Shown: piece after piece, positions 43,045 through 43,349 of the stretch
How positions within the stretch are numbered: the first letter of the stretch is position 1
Layout of the letters: each line of letters opens with the position of its first letter
Source: Paenibacillus popilliae ATCC 14706
GTDB taxonomy: Bacteria; Bacillota; Bacilli; Paenibacillales; Paenibacillaceae
Assembly: GCF_000315235.1 (NCBI RefSeq)
Contig: NZ_BALG01000028.1
Span: 1-43,349 of the forward strand
Length of the DNA: 43,349 nucleotides
Direction: 5' to 3'
Notes under the pieces: generated by a model
Database searches by the model: none
Told to the model about the DNA's origin: nothing
Seen by the model: the letters and a program-made list of their open reading frames with translations, nothing else
Translations under genes and position numbers: made by a program

Positions 43045-43349
43045 CACTACTTTATAGAAATCCTCCATCAGCAAGGGAAAAGTGCCCGAGCCATTGCCAA
43101 GGACATGCCACCATTAGCCGGGAACTGCGCCGAAACGCAGCCCAAGAGACTTACCGTGCGGGGCCATCTCAGGAAAGCGATGTCCAGCGTCGTTAGGCCT
43201 CCATTCCCGCAGGAAAGTGGACACCGGAGCTGGCCATGGTCATCGAACCATTTCTCGGTTTTGAAAAGCGGATTGGAGTATCCGTTGGTTTACCGTATTT
43301 GGCACAAGCCTGAAACGAAAGGAGAAGGTCTTACCAAAATTGATTTGGC
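43045..43349 (+). mobile_element. Decayed IS30-family transposase remnant
   Basis: Plus-strand blocks match an IS30 transposase N-terminus but in broken frames: [18 protein letters not shown] (43054-43107), then after a frame change [17 protein letters not shown] (43110-43160), then an in-frame TAG at 43194, then KWTPELAMVIEPF (43215-43253). These match the helix-turn-helix (GKS.R.IA...) and the hallmark TISREL.RN motif. Later sequence is too worn to assign. The element continues to or past the window edge. It cannot encode an active transposase. Confidence 0.7.

Noticed and set aside
1-43349. Prophage, defence island, toxin-antitoxin pair, tRNA genes or secondary-metabolite cluster
   Set aside because: None of the expected hallmark genes was found; apart from remnants the window is conserved core genome.

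Overview
This window is a chromosomal core segment of an endospore-forming Bacillota, most likely Paenibacillus or a close relative. The evidence is synteny with the Bacillus subtilis safA / pheA–obg–spo0B–rplU / spoIVF / minCD–mreBCD–radC–maf / folC–valS / spoVID–hem / engB stretch, a full set of sporulation genes (safA, spo0B, spoIVFA, spoIVFB, a spoIIB-like gene, spoVID), strong Shine-Dalgarno sites and moderately high G+C. Nearly every gene lies on the minus strand, as does an rRNA promoter pair reading out of the left edge, so the minus strand is probably the leading strand.

Layout, left to right (transcription mostly right to left). 1-378: tandem rRNA promoters and an rRNA leader. 379-7052: safA, an ilvE remnant, pheA, thrB, thrC, hom and the ACT protein pheB. 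7128-7274: a plus-strand aldo/keto reductase scrap. 7331-10708: obg, spo0B, then rpmA, prp and rplU under their own promoter with a leader. 10723-14026: rng (RNase E/G), then spoIVFB and spoIVFA behind a probable sigma-E promoter. 14174-21113: rodA, minD, minC, mreD, mreC, mreB, radC and maf, apparently read from a maf promoter. 21397-28690: a SpoIIB-like SPOR protein, a divergent small Sm-like protein, murC, folC and valS, the last controlled by a valine T-box. 29175-33538: a 54-residue membrane protein, spoVID, an RluA pseudouridine synthase and hemL. 33620-39967: a Crp/Fnr regulator inside the haem cluster, then hemB, hemD, hemC, hemX and hemA behind a PerR/Fur-type operator. 40098-42990: two lineage-specific hypotheticals, speD and engB. 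43045 to the end: a decayed IS30-family transposase.

The genes serve amino acid synthesis (Phe, Thr), ribosome assembly and L27 processing, cell shape and division-site selection, sporulation signalling and coat assembly, peptidoglycan and folate synthesis, tRNA charging, and haem synthesis from glutamyl-tRNA to uroporphyrinogen III.

I found no new defence, mobile or biosynthetic system. The most unusual points are a CobA-HemD fusion whose methyltransferase half has lost about 100 residues in frame, three gene remnants (ilvE, aldo/keto reductase, IS30), a membrane-anchored Spo0B, an Arg-rich Sm-fold small protein beside spore genes, a perfect 19-bp palindrome downstream of speD, and a 36-bp tandem repeat array coding for His/Trp-rich repeats in SafA. 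Start codons were chosen by Shine-Dalgarno spacing, so several genes are shorter than their maximal open frames.
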